Translations under genes and position numbers: made by a program
Shown: positions 34,641 through 42,315 of the stretch, piece after piece
Layout of the letters: each line of letters starts with the position of its first letter
Position numbering within the stretch: the stretch's first letter is position 1
Notes under the pieces: generated by a model
Seen by the model: the letters and a program-made list of their open reading frames with translations, nothing else
What the model was told of the DNA's origin: nothing
Database searches by the model: none
NCBI GenBank assembly: GCA_021151585.1
Contig: JAGKWX010000006.1
Location: forward strand, 4,839 to 68,838
From: Alphaproteobacteria bacterium
Lineage (GTDB): Bacteria; Pseudomonadota; Gammaproteobacteria; JAGOUN01
Reading direction: 5' to 3'
DNA: 64,000 nucleotides

Positions 34641-34757
34641 TTACTTACTCTTTTCTGTTGTTTTTTCAGGATGATCAGGAAGATATAGAGGTCCTGTTTG
34701 ACCACAACAGGATAAAATCAAAACAGCTATACATAAAAACGATAATTTTCTGTACAT
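34641..34757 (-). CDS. lptM: LptM (YifL) small lipoprotein, 38 aa
   Basis: A short gene of 38 codons coupled to dapF. It reads MYRKLSFLCIAVLILSCCGQ followed by TGPLYLPDHPEKTTEKSK. The hydrophobic signal peptide ends in a Cys pair suited to lipidation, and the CGxxGPLYxP motif right after it is the LptM/YifL hallmark. LptM assists maturation of the LptDE LPS translocon. E. coli LptM has 67 residues; here the tail is very short. Position directly upstream of dapF is conserved and supports the call. No strong Shine-Dalgarno sequence. Confidence 0.85.
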   Translation of the reverse strand: MYRKLSFLCIAVLILSCCGQTGPLYLPDHPEKTTEKSK

Positions 34758-34799
34758 AAAATGATATTTTTCATATTTGTATAAAAAGTGTTGTGCCAT

Positions 34800-35120
34800 A
34801 ATATTAAAAAAAAATATATATATAAAGACTTATGATTGATATTAGATGGGATATTTTCTGTGGATAAACGTTTTTTATTTATATTAATCAATAACTTATA
34901 AACATTAAAAATCATTATATTAATTTTATAAAACTTGTGGATAACTAGTTTTTTTGTGGATAGAAAAAAAGTTCACAAAACAAATGACAGGAAATTCACA
35001 GAAGTTAATGATGGTTGTTCACAGCTTTTCATATATATTTTTTTCGTGGTAAAAGAAGTTATACGAAATTTTAGGACGACCATTCTAGCTGTGGAGTATA
35101 GGGTTACTGAGCTTGGTAAA
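34800..35120. other. Candidate chromosomal replication origin (oriC)
   Basis: Intergenic region between the leftward lptM-dapF and the rightward rpmH operon. It has an AT-only stretch at about 34801-34825 (AATATATATATA core) that could be the unwinding element. Three DnaA boxes follow, plus weaker box-like TTCACA and TGTGGA motifs at 35000-35095. Genes on the right for 12 kb all run rightward, and most on the left run leftward, as expected for transcription away from an origin. The dnaA-dnaN-recF-gyrB cluster starts 2.7 kb away. Open frames of about 62-77 codons here have no ribosome-binding sites. Confidence 0.75.
34859..34964. promoter_or_regulatory. Cluster of three DnaA boxes
   Basis: TGTGGATAA at 34859-34867, TGTGGATAA at 34937-34945 and TGTGGATAG at 34956-34964, all in the same orientation. 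The first two equal the consensus TTATCCACA on the minus strand; the third differs at one base. Three such boxes within 106 bases is far beyond chance density. Confidence 0.85.
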
Positions 35121-35127
35121 TAATTGA

Positions 35128-35156
35128 TTGACTGATGTGAATAAAAATCATAAAAT
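35128..35156 (+). promoter_or_regulatory. Promoter of the rpmH operon
   Basis: TTGACT (35128-35133) and TAAAAT (35151-35156) with a 17-base spacer, 32 bases upstream of the rpmH ATG. Good sigma-70 match and position. Confidence 0.65.
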
Positions 35157-35188
35157 GGTGAAAATTTATTTAGTTTTAGGGTATTATC

Positions 35189-35323
35189 ATGAAAAGAACC
35201 TTCCAACCTAACGTTTTAAAACGTAAACGCACTCACGGCTTCCGTGCACGTATGAAAACAAAAGATGGTCGTGCAGTTATTAGCCGTCGTCGTGCTAAAG
35301 GTAGACATCAACTGACTGTTTAG
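35189..35323 (+). CDS. rpmH: 50S ribosomal protein L34
   Basis: A 44-residue, Arg/Lys-rich protein reading MKRTFQPNVLKRKRTHGFRA, then RMKTKDGRAVISRRRAKGRH and QLTV. Every position fits the L34 family. It is too short for common size cut-offs but unmistakable. It heads the conserved rpmH-rnpA-yidD-yidC operon, with a good promoter 32 bases upstream and rnpA two bases after its stop. Confidence 0.98.
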   Translation: MKRTFQPNVLKRKRTHGFRARMKTKDGRAVISRRRAKGRHQLTV

Positions 35324-35325
35324 GC

Positions 35326-35688
35326 GTGTCTTTTTCTTTTCCTAGGTCATCTAGATTACTCAATAAAAAGCATTATGATTACGTGTTTCAATCTGCTAAC
35401 AAGATTGGGACACGTTATTTAACTGTTCTTTATCGTCAAAATACCTTTGATTATCCTCGTTTAGGTTTAATTGTTGCTAAAAAAACTGCTAAACTCGCTC
35501 ATGATAGAAATCGTTTTAAGCGTATTGCACGAGAATATTTTCGTTTGGCTCAAGATCAGTTGCCTAATGTTGATATTGTTATTCTTTCACGTCAACATAT
35601 AGAAACTGCAGCTAACCATGTGTTGGTTGGTGAGCTTGCCTATGTATGGAAAAAGATAATCACAGGAAAAGAAAAACGTGCGATATAA
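35326..35688 (+). CDS. rnpA: Ribonuclease P protein component
   Basis: Basic protein subunit of RNase P, 120 residues, that helps process tRNA 5' ends. The RNR signature is present in AHDRNRFKRIARE, with FPRSSRLLNKKHYDYVF and PRLGLIVAKKTAKLA. It starts at a GTG, two bases after rpmH, and overlaps yidD by 11 bases. The catalytic RNA (rnpB) is not in this window. Confidence 0.97.
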   Translation: MSFSFPRSSRLLNKKHYDYVFQSANKIGTRYLTVLYRQNTFDYPRLGLIVAKKTAKLAHDRNRFKRIAREYFRLAQDQLPNVDIVILSRQHIETAANHVLVGELAYVWKKIITGKEKRAI

Positions 35689-35905
35689 ACCATTAATATG
35701 GTTAATTATTTTACCAATTTATGTTTATCGCTTTACCATCAGCCCATTGCTTGGGCAGCGTTGCCGTTTTTACCCCAGTTGTTCAGTATATTCGATTACA
35801 GCGATACAAAAACATGGTATCATCCGCGGACTTTTTTTAACTATTAAACGTTTATTGAAATGTCACCCTTGGCACTCTGGGGGTGTTGATGAAGTTCCAA
35901 CATAA
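35678..35905 (+). CDS. yidD: Membrane protein insertion efficiency factor YidD
   Basis: A 75-residue protein with an amphipathic N-terminal helix (PLIWLIILPIYVYRF), the conserved SPLLGQRCRFYPSCSVYS cysteine segment and a CHPWHSGGVDEVP end. It assists YidC-dependent insertion. It starts at a GTG inside the last codons of rnpA, and yidC begins 15 bases after its stop. Confidence 0.96.
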   Translation: MRYKPLIWLIILPIYVYRFTISPLLGQRCRFYPSCSVYSITAIQKHGIIRGLFLTIKRLLKCHPWHSGGVDEVPT

Positions 35906-35920
35906 AGTGAGAAGAGATTT

Positions 35921-37621
35921 ATGAATTTTTCTAAAAAATTATTGCCATATATGTTGCTTTTTATTAGTACGTTCATGCTATGGAATACATGGTCACTAGA
36001 ACATGCTCCTAAACCTCAACAAAATACTATTGTTCCATCAACTCAAGCACCTAACTCAAATATTCCACTACCTGTAGAACAAAGCACAGTAACTGAGATG
36101 GACAATATTCCACATGTTGCAACTGCACCAGCGAAATCAAATGGTTCTATATCAACAACTTCGAGTGATTCAGTTGTTCATGTGAAAACTGATGTTATGA
36201 GTATTGACATTGATATGAATACTGGTGATTTAGTTCAATCGTCTTTATTAGAATATCCACAAGCTCAAGATAAGCCGAATCTTCCTTTACATCTTTTTTC
36301 TAGTGATGCTAAACATTTTTATCAGGCTCAGTCTGGGTTTCTTACACAAAGCGGGCAAAAAGAAGCCATTGTTTTTCATTCGGAAAAAAATAATTATGTA
36401 TTGAATGAACATGATAAATCTTTAGTAGTGACATTAACCAGTGCACCACTAGCATCAGGTGTAATTTTTGAAAAAACGTATACTTTTTATCCGAATAGTT
36501 ACGTTATCGATCAGGGTTATTCAGTAAAAAATACGGGATCAACACCGTGGCAAGGGTATTATTACGCACAATTAGTTCGTTCAAATCATGCACCAGATGC
36601 CGAAGATAGCACTGCGCGTTATACCTATTTTGGTGCAGCAACATCGACACCGGAAGAGCATTACAACAAAGTGAGCTTTAGCTCTATGGAAAAACAAGCC
36701 GTAGATTTACAAAAAGTTCAACATGGTTGGGTTGCAATGTTGCAACACTATTTTGTTAGCGCATTAGTTCCTAATAAAGAACTAGCAGTGAATTTTTATT
36801 CCAATGTTGATACAAGTAAAGACTTATATAGCATAGGTGTACTTGCGCCCATGATGTCTCTTGAGCCAGGACAGCATCTAGAATCAGGTATGCAGTTATA
36901 TTCTGGTCCTGCAATTGCGAAAAACTTAGAAACTGTTTCTCCTTATCTCAAATTAACGATTGATTACGGTTGGTTATGGTTTATTTCGGTTATCATTTTT
37001 TGGTTAATGCAGCATATTTATGAAATAGTAGGTAATTGGGGTTGGTCTATTGTTTTAGTGACAGTTGTTATTAAAATCGTTTTTTACCAGTTGTCTGCGA
37101 AAAGTTATCGCTCTATGGCATCGATGAAACGTTTACAACCGCAAATTAAATTACTGCAAGAACGTTTTGCGAGCGATAAGCAGCAACTCAGTAAAGCTAT
37201 GATGGAATTATATAAAAAGGAAAAAGTGAATCCATTAGGCGGATGTTTGCCTTTATTGATTCAAATTCCTGTTTTTATTGCTTTGTACTGGGTGATTGTT
37301 GAAAGTGTGCAGTTACGTCAAGCTCCATTCATTTTATGGATCCAGGATTTAGCATTGAAAGATCCTTATTATGTCTTGCCAATCATCATGGGTTTAACGA
37401 TGTTTGTTCAGCAAAAAATATCGCCACCACCACCTGATCCAATGCAAGCGAAAGTGATGATGTTATTGCCTGTGGTCTTTACAGTGTTCTTCTTACAATT
37501 TCCGGCTGGTTTAGTCTTGTATTGGGTAGTAAATAATACATTATCTATCACTCAACAGTGGTACATGATGCGCAAGTATGGAGATAAAAAAACAAATAAT
37601 ACATTGGAAAAGAAGAAATAA
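35921..37621 (+). CDS. yidC: Membrane protein insertase YidC
   Basis: Inner-membrane insertase of 566 residues. The order is an N-terminal helix (YMLLFISTFMLWNTW), a Pro/Ser/Thr-rich linker, the large periplasmic beta-sandwich domain (residues about 75-335) and five C-terminal helices, including the hydrophilic groove region SYRSMASMKRLQPQIKLLQERF and GGCLPLLIQIPVFIALYWVI. Typical of Gram-negative YidC. It is the last gene of the rpmH operon. The gene mnmE, which often follows yidC, lies at 25 kb instead. Confidence 0.98.
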   Translation: MNFSKKLLPYMLLFISTFMLWNTWSLEHAPKPQQNTIVPSTQAPNSNIPLPVEQSTVTEMDNIPHVATAPAKSNGSISTTSSDSVVHVKTDVMSIDIDMNTGDLVQSSLLEYPQAQDKPNLPLHLFSSDAKHFYQAQSGFLTQSGQKEAIVFHSEKNNYVLNEHDKSLVVTLTSAPLASGVIFEKTYTFYPNSYVIDQGYSVKNTGSTPWQGYYYAQLVRSNHAPDAEDSTARYTYFGAATSTPEEHYNKVSFSSMEKQAVDLQKVQHGWVAMLQHYFVSALVPNKELAVNFYSNVDTSKDLYSIGVLAPMMSLEPGQHLESGMQLYSGPAIAKNLETVSPYLKLTIDYGWLWFISVIIFWLMQHIYEIVGNWGWSIVLVTVVIKIVFYQLSAKSYRSMASMKRLQPQIKLLQERFASDKQQLSKAMMELYKKEKVNPLGGCLPLLIQIPVFIALYWVIVESVQLRQAPFILWIQDLALKDPYYVLPIIMGLTMFVQQKISPPPPDPMQAKVMMLLPVVFTVFFLQFPAGLVLYWVVNNTLSITQQWYMMRKYGDKKTNNTLEKKK

Positions 37622-37804
37622 TCGATTTTAGGTTTTAGAAAACTGAAAACAGTTTATGAGTTTTAATCTAACAATCATGATTGTCACCCTAGCCTAAGCC
37701 AGGGTCCAGTCTTAATAGTTAAGTAGTTAGAGCAAGATTTGGGTGTCAGCCTATGCTGGCGTGGTGCAATCGTTACTATCAATGACAGGAAAGAGGATAA
37801 AATA
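37622..37804. repeat. yidC-dnaA gap with palindromic repeat fragments
   Basis: Contains CCCTAGCCTAAGCCAGGG (37687-37704), an imperfect palindrome that continues as TCCAGTC. About 45 bases later comes GTGTCAGCCTATGCTGGCG (near 37742-37760), whose AGCCTATGCTGG core is a second palindrome. Such CCTGGC-type palindromes are frequent dispersed intergenic repeats in several intracellular bacteria. A frame from 37739 reads through the second palindrome into dnaA but is not the start. No DnaA box is seen here. Confidence 0.5.
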
Positions 37805-39169
37805 ATGGAGACGCAGCTATTATCTCTCTGGCAAGATTGCTTAGATCGTCTTCAATCTGAGTTAGCCAGCAGTTTATTTAATATCTGGATTCGACCATTA
37901 CGCGCTGAAGCTCGTCAAGAAAATAAACAGATTATTTTAGCTTTATTAGCGCCAAATAAATTCGTTATTGATTGGATTCGACAACATCATTTCGAACGTA
38001 TTAAGCAAATTATTTTTGAATTAGCCCCAGAAAAAAATATTTCCATTATCTTAGAAATATCGACGATTGTGGCACCTAAAACACAAGCAATCAAAGCGCC
38101 GGTGCAAGTAGTTGAAGAGAAAAACACAACGCCTAAGCATGATGAATTTCGTTCCAATGTTAATAGATTGTTCACGTTTGATAATTTCGTACAAGGAAGT
38201 TCTAACCAACTTGCTTGGGCTGCAGCCAGACAAGTTGCTATAAATCCAGGAAAAGAAAATAATCCCATGCTTGTTTATGGTGGTGTAGGTTTAGGTAAAA
38301 CCCACTTGTTACATGCAGTTGGTAATTATATTTTATCGCAAAAGCCACAAGCACGAATTCTGTATTTACATTCAGAACGTTTTGTTGCCGATATGGTAAA
38401 AGCACTGCAAAACCAAACTATGGAGGCATTTAAACGCTTTTATCGCTCTGTTGATGCCTTACTTATTGATGATATTCAATTTTTTGCTGGTAAAGATCGT
38501 TCGCAAGAAGAATTTTTTCATACTTTTAATGCTTTATGCGAAGGTCAACAACAAATCATTATGACCTGTGATCGTTATCCTAAAGAAATAAAAGGTATTG
38601 AAGAGCGGTTAAAATCTCGTTTTGGCTGGGGTTTAACTGTTGCTGTTGAGCCGCCAGAACTTGAAACTCGGGTTGCGATTTTAATGCAAAAAGCTGAACA
38701 AGCGAATGTTGAATTGCCCTATGAAGCCGCTTTTTTTGTAGCAAAACGGATTCGTTCTAATGTACGTGAATTAGAAGGTGCTTTAAAGCGTGTGATTGCA
38801 AATGCACATTTTACCGGCAAGCCAATTACTTTAGATTTTGTTAAAGAAACCTTGAAGGATTTATTATCTTTACAAGATAAATTGGTCACTATCGATAATA
38901 TTCAAAAAACAGTCGCTGAATACTATAAAATTAAGATGAGTGATATGTTATCTAAACGTCGAACTCGTAATGTTGCACGGCCGCGACAAATGGCTATGGC
39001 AATGGCTAAAGAATTAACAAATCATAGTTTGCCAGAAATTGCAGAAGCTTTTGGTGGTCGTGATCATACAACAGTATTACACGCTTGCCGTAAAATTAAA
39101 GAATTGATTGAAACTTCAACAGATATTGCTGAAGATTATAAGAATTTATTGAGAATTTTGACGACCTAA
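37805..39169 (+). CDS. dnaA: Chromosomal replication initiator DnaA
   Basis: Origin-binding AAA+ ATPase of 454 residues. Domain I starts QLLSLWQDCLDRLQSELASSLFNIWIRPL. A short linker follows, then domain III with Walker A GGVGLGKTHLLHA and Walker B DALLIDDIQFFAGK. Domain IV has the DnaA box-binding signature GGRDHTTVLHACRKIKEL. The start is the ATG at 37805, preceded by an AGAGG-type site; an upstream extension of 22 codons comes from repeat sequence. Its likely target boxes lie at 34.9 kb. Confidence 0.98.
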   Translation: METQLLSLWQDCLDRLQSELASSLFNIWIRPLRAEARQENKQIILALLAPNKFVIDWIRQHHFERIKQIIFELAPEKNISIILEISTIVAPKTQAIKAPVQVVEEKNTTPKHDEFRSNVNRLFTFDNFVQGSSNQLAWAAARQVAINPGKENNPMLVYGGVGLGKTHLLHAVGNYILSQKPQARILYLHSERFVADMVKALQNQTMEAFKRFYRSVDALLIDDIQFFAGKDRSQEEFFHTFNALCEGQQQIIMTCDRYPKEIKGIEERLKSRFGWGLTVAVEPPELETRVAILMQKAEQANVELPYEAAFFVAKRIRSNVRELEGALKRVIANAHFTGKPITLDFVKETLKDLLSLQDKLVTIDNIQKTVAEYYKIKMSDMLSKRRTRNVARPRQMAMAMAKELTNHSLPEIAEAFGGRDHTTVLHACRKIKELIETSTDIAEDYKNLLRILTT

Positions 39170-39186
39170 TTTAAATTTCTCATTAT

Positions 39187-39268
39187 CCTTTATTAGGGCG
39201 AGTGGCGTTCGTTCTAATTAAAAATAAATTACAGATCAAACAGGGTGGCGCCACTTGCCCCAATAAGG
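39187..39268. repeat. Long GC-rich inverted repeat in the dnaA-dnaN gap
   Basis: CTTTATTAGGGCGAGTGGCG (ending at 39207) and CGCCACTTGCCCCAATAAGG (39249-39268) are inverted partners with about four mismatches across 20 bases. The right arm contains the AAGG just ahead of the dnaN ATG, so pairing would hide the ribosome-binding site. Its GGGCGA core resembles the hairpin after trxA. Confidence 0.6.
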
Positions 39269-39275
39269 TGACAAT

Positions 39276-40376
39276 ATGCAACTTACGATCGATAGAGAAA
39301 AATTATTAAAACCCCTACAATTAATCACGAATACCGTTGATAAAAAACAAGCTTTACCGATATTATCGAATATTTTATTTAAATTAGATGGACAGCGTCT
39401 CACTTTATTAGGCACAGATTTAGAGATTGAATTGATTAAATATGTTCATTTAGATCAGGTGGTAGCAACGGAACAATTGGCTATACCGGCAAAAAAGTTA
39501 CATGATATTTGTCGAGCTTTGCCGCCAGAAGCAAGTATACAATTTTCACAACAAGGCAATCAGTTATCTCTTCGTTCAGGTAAAAGTCGTTTTACTCTAT
39601 CACTTATGCATGCAGAAGAGTTTCCCACCCTAGAGTGTGAAACTGCACCAAAACATACTTTTACCTTGCCGGCGATGTTATTGCGTCATTTATTAGTTAA
39701 AACACATTTTGCTATGGCTCAACAAGATGTGCGTTATTTTTTGAATGGCTTGTATCTCGATTTTTCTGCCAATATGCTGAGTGCGGTGGCAACAGACGGC
39801 CACCGTTTGGCAATGTGCACGCAAACATTGGATTTTAGCCTTGCAGAACGTGTGTCAGTATTATTGCCTCGAAAAGCTATTATTGAATTAATCAAATTAT
39901 TAGAAGCTTCTGATGCAGCAATAGATTTTTGCATTGGTGATAATTATGTCAGTATTCGTTCTGAAGATTATTCATTTACTTCAAAATTAATTGAGGGTAC
40001 TTTCCCAGAGTATCGCGCTTTAATTCCTAAGGTTACGGATAAAATTGCCATTATTCAGAAAGAAGTTTTGCGTGATGCATTATCTCGCGTTGCGGTGTTA
40101 TCGAATGAAAAATATCGTGGTGCTTGGTTAACTTTCGAGAATAATCGATTAAAACTACAAGCAAATAATCCCGATAAGGATGAAGCGGAGGAAGAAGTTG
40201 CTATTGATTATGCTAGTGATTCGATACGATTAGGTTGTAATGTGACCTATTTGTTGGATGTTTTATCAGTTATTGAAGAAGAAGTGATTCGTATTTATTT
40301 GACTGAAACTAGCTTGCTAGTTCAGGCTCTAAGTTCAGATAATGAATATTATGTCGTCATGTCGATGCGATTGTAA
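39276..40376 (+). CDS. dnaN: DNA polymerase III sliding clamp (beta subunit)
   Basis: Ring-forming processivity factor of 366 residues with three similar domains (MQLTIDREKLLKPLQLITNT; PAMLLRHLLVKTHFAMAQQD; ILRDALSRVAVLSNEKYRGAWL) and the C-terminal VVMSMRL that closes the family. The length matches E. coli. A hairpin overlaps its ribosome-binding region. It follows dnaA by about 105 bases and is followed by an unusually long, degenerate 520-base gap before recF. Confidence 0.98.
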   Translation: MQLTIDREKLLKPLQLITNTVDKKQALPILSNILFKLDGQRLTLLGTDLEIELIKYVHLDQVVATEQLAIPAKKLHDICRALPPEASIQFSQQGNQLSLRSGKSRFTLSLMHAEEFPTLECETAPKHTFTLPAMLLRHLLVKTHFAMAQQDVRYFLNGLYLDFSANMLSAVATDGHRLAMCTQTLDFSLAERVSVLLPRKAIIELIKLLEASDAAIDFCIGDNYVSIRSEDYSFTSKLIEGTFPEYRALIPKVTDKIAIIQKEVLRDALSRVAVLSNEKYRGAWLTFENNRLKLQANNPDKDEAEEEVAIDYASDSIRLGCNVTYLLDVLSVIEEEVIRIYLTETSLLVQALSSDNEYYVVMSMRL

Positions 40377-40410
40377 GCCTGTTTAGTTTATACTTAAATA
40401 ATAAGTTGTT

Positions 40411-40740
40411 AAAAAATACAGCAAGCTCAGAAATCGTGCAATTGGCCAGTTATTTCATCGTTTAGCATGAGTTGAATGTTGGTGTAGCGACATTAAGCGT
40501 ATTATCGAAGTATGTTCTGAATCAGGATTTTTCGAGCTTTTATTTGAAAAAATAGGTCGCTATTTTCAAGTGACGATGTTTACAACAAGATTAAACAAGC
40601 CACTGTTGAGCTAGTTAGATCAATAAATTTTAGCCTTATTAAAAATCAACAAGCGTGGCCCACTACAAAAATATACGAAGCTATTCAGAAATCTTCTAGA
40701 ACAAGGCTTAGTCGCTATAAGTCCCCTCCCCTCCTTTTAC
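40411..40740 (+). pseudogene. Remnant of an ATP-binding (RecG-C-terminal/AlbA_2-like) protein
   Basis: Reading from 40417 gives YSKLRNRAIGQLFHRLA, a TGA stop at 40468-40470, then VECWCSDIKRIIEVCSESGF and FELLFEKIGRYFQVTMFT, ending at a TAG at 40612. This closely follows the HATPase_c_4 region of the AlbA_2/RecG-like ATP-binding family, where RNPLIAxLFxRLGYIExWGxGIxRI is typical. A later out-of-frame NLLEQGLV near 40690 looks like its winged-helix end. An internal stop, frame loss and missing N-terminus show decay. Family identity is from memory of the pattern. Confidence 0.6.
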
Positions 40741-40860
40741 AAAAGAGCCCTCTTTGTCGTTATTGTTATTAGTATATTACGGGTTTTAAAATACTATTCG
40801 GCACAGAGCCATTAATTCTGGTGGTTTTCAATAAGTGATTCTAGGATAATGGGCGTAATA

Positions 40861-40876
40861 TGTTTCACGTGAAACA
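40861..40876. promoter_or_regulatory. parS centromere site 1
   Basis: TGTTTCACGTGAAACA is a perfect 16-bp palindrome, identical to the chromosomal parS consensus bound by ParB. It lies 20 bases before the recF start and about 6 kb from the DnaA boxes. No parAB genes are in this window. Confidence 0.92.
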
Positions 40877-40895
40877 TTTTGCATGAGAGAGTTAC

Positions 40896-42125
40896 ATGTT
40901 GTTGAATAAAGTTCATATTTCCCATTTTCGTAATTTGCGCGATGTACATTTAATGTTACCTAATAATGGTTATTGTCTGATTTCAGGCCCTAATGGTAGT
41001 GGAAAAACCAGTATTTTAGAGGCAATTTATGCGCTTTCTTGCGGAAAATCGTTTAGAACTACCGATTCTTCGCAATTAATCCAAAATAATCAAGAAAATT
41101 TCACGTTATTTGCGACACTGAGAAACAATGTTCAAACAACAAATAGCGTCGTGGCTAATGTAGAAGCTAATGGCGTTTTCCCTGCCGAAAATCTGTCGCA
41201 TTCCCAACCGGGTTTAGTGTCGCAAACTTCTGCAAGGGATTTGTTGCAAGATCCGACCATGTTATCTTCTTTGAATCTCAATATCGGCATCCAGCGCGAC
41301 CGTAATGGCAAAACATTTGCAAAGTATATGGGTGAGCCGACAAAATTTTCAGAAATAGCGCGTCTATTTCCTGTACGAGTGATGAGTCCTATTGAATCTT
41401 ATACTTTGATAAATGGTGGCCCAGAACAGCGTCGTAGATTTTTAGATTGGGGAATGTTTCACGTGAAACATTCTTATTGGAATGAATTACAAAAATGCCA
41501 TCGTATTTTAAAACAAAAAAGCGCAGCACTGAAAATGCGTTGTTCAGATAATGAATTAAAAGAATGGAATAATATGTTAGCAGAAATAAGTTATTCACTG
41601 GATAAGATGCGTTGCGAATATATGAGTCATTTAAATGAAATATTCAATAAATATCGAGAAAAACTGCCTATTCTTGCAGAAATTAAGCTTGAATATTTGC
41701 CAGGATGGTCGCGTCAATCCACAGATTTATACACACAGTTATCCACAATCTCTAAACAAGAGAGATTACAAGGACATTGTTTGCTAGGACCACATCGTGC
41801 AGAGATTTTACTACAAACGCCACATGGATTATGTAAGGAGCAACTATCACGTGGACGCCAAAAAACACTGGCGATTGCTTTGTATATTTCTCAAGGAGAA
41901 TTCTTGTTTCGTGAAACTGGCCGTTACCCTTTGTATATGATTGATGATTTCTCATCGGAATTAGATAATGATGCACAACAATTATTAATCGAAGCGCTGG
42001 ATCCTTCAGATAAACAAATCCTTATTACAACTTTAGACGATGATAAACATTTTATTTTCCAAGGCGCGAATGTTATTCGATACTCAATTTTAAACGGGAA
42101 TATTGCTGAGAACGCTTCAATTTGA
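40896..42125 (+). CDS. recF: DNA replication and repair protein RecF, with an internal insertion
   Basis: SMC-like ATPase that loads RecA at gaps. Walker A is GPNGSGKTS (31-39), the signature is LSRGRQKTLAIAL, and Walker B is in YMIDDFSSELD. It has 409 residues, about 45-50 more than usual. The excess falls at about residues 79-126, between LFATLRNN and NLNIGIQRDRNGKT, a hydrophilic segment in lobe I that keeps the frame open. The conserved FLDWGMFHVKH segment encodes the second parS site. The start is the ATG at 40896, without a strong ribosome-binding site. Function is probably kept. Confidence 0.95.
   Translation: MLLNKVHISHFRNLRDVHLMLPNNGYCLISGPNGSGKTSILEAIYALSCGKSFRTTDSSQLIQNNQENFTLFATLRNNVQTTNSVVANVEANGVFPAENLSHSQPGLVSQTSARDLLQDPTMLSSLNLNIGIQRDRNGKTFAKYMGEPTKFSEIARLFPVRVMSPIESYTLINGGPEQRRRFLDWGMFHVKHSYWNELQKCHRILKQKSAALKMRCSDNELKEWNNMLAEISYSLDKMRCEYMSHLNEIFNKYREKLPILAEIKLEYLPGWSRQSTDLYTQLSTISKQERLQGHCLLGPHRAEILLQTPHGLCKEQLSRGRQKTLAIALYISQGEFLFRETGRYPLYMIDDFSSELDNDAQQLLIEALDPSDKQILITTLDDDKHFIFQGANVIRYSILNGNIAENASI
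41455..41470. promoter_or_regulatory. parS centromere site 2, inside recF
   Basis: A second perfect TGTTTCACGTGAAACA, 594 bases after the first. It is read as the codons for MFHVK within the conserved RecF WG-x-FH motif, so the coding sequence and the ParB site coincide. Confidence 0.9.
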
Positions 42126-42315
42126 AGTTTTTTGTTACTGCTTCATGGTGCGCTAGAGTTTCTTCATCCGGGGGGCAGATTGGGGGATGTCCTCTATATC
42201 TGGTGTTGCGCTCAGAAAATTAGAAAAATTATGCAGATTCACTAGCTCATAATATTTTGATAAGAATGTTATGTTATTTTAATGGTCAACTTTTACAAAT
42301 TTTTAGGTGAATACC

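Noticed and set aside
34935..35123. Short open frames within the proposed origin
   Set aside because: They run through the DnaA boxes, have no ribosome-binding site and have oriC-like composition.
41739..41747. Perfect DnaA box inside recF
   Set aside because: Single box within a coding region, without clustering or an AT-rich element; probably chance.
41915..41935. Third parS-like sequence in recF
   Set aside because: TGTTTCGTGAAAC lacks the central AC of the parS core, so it is not a ParB site.
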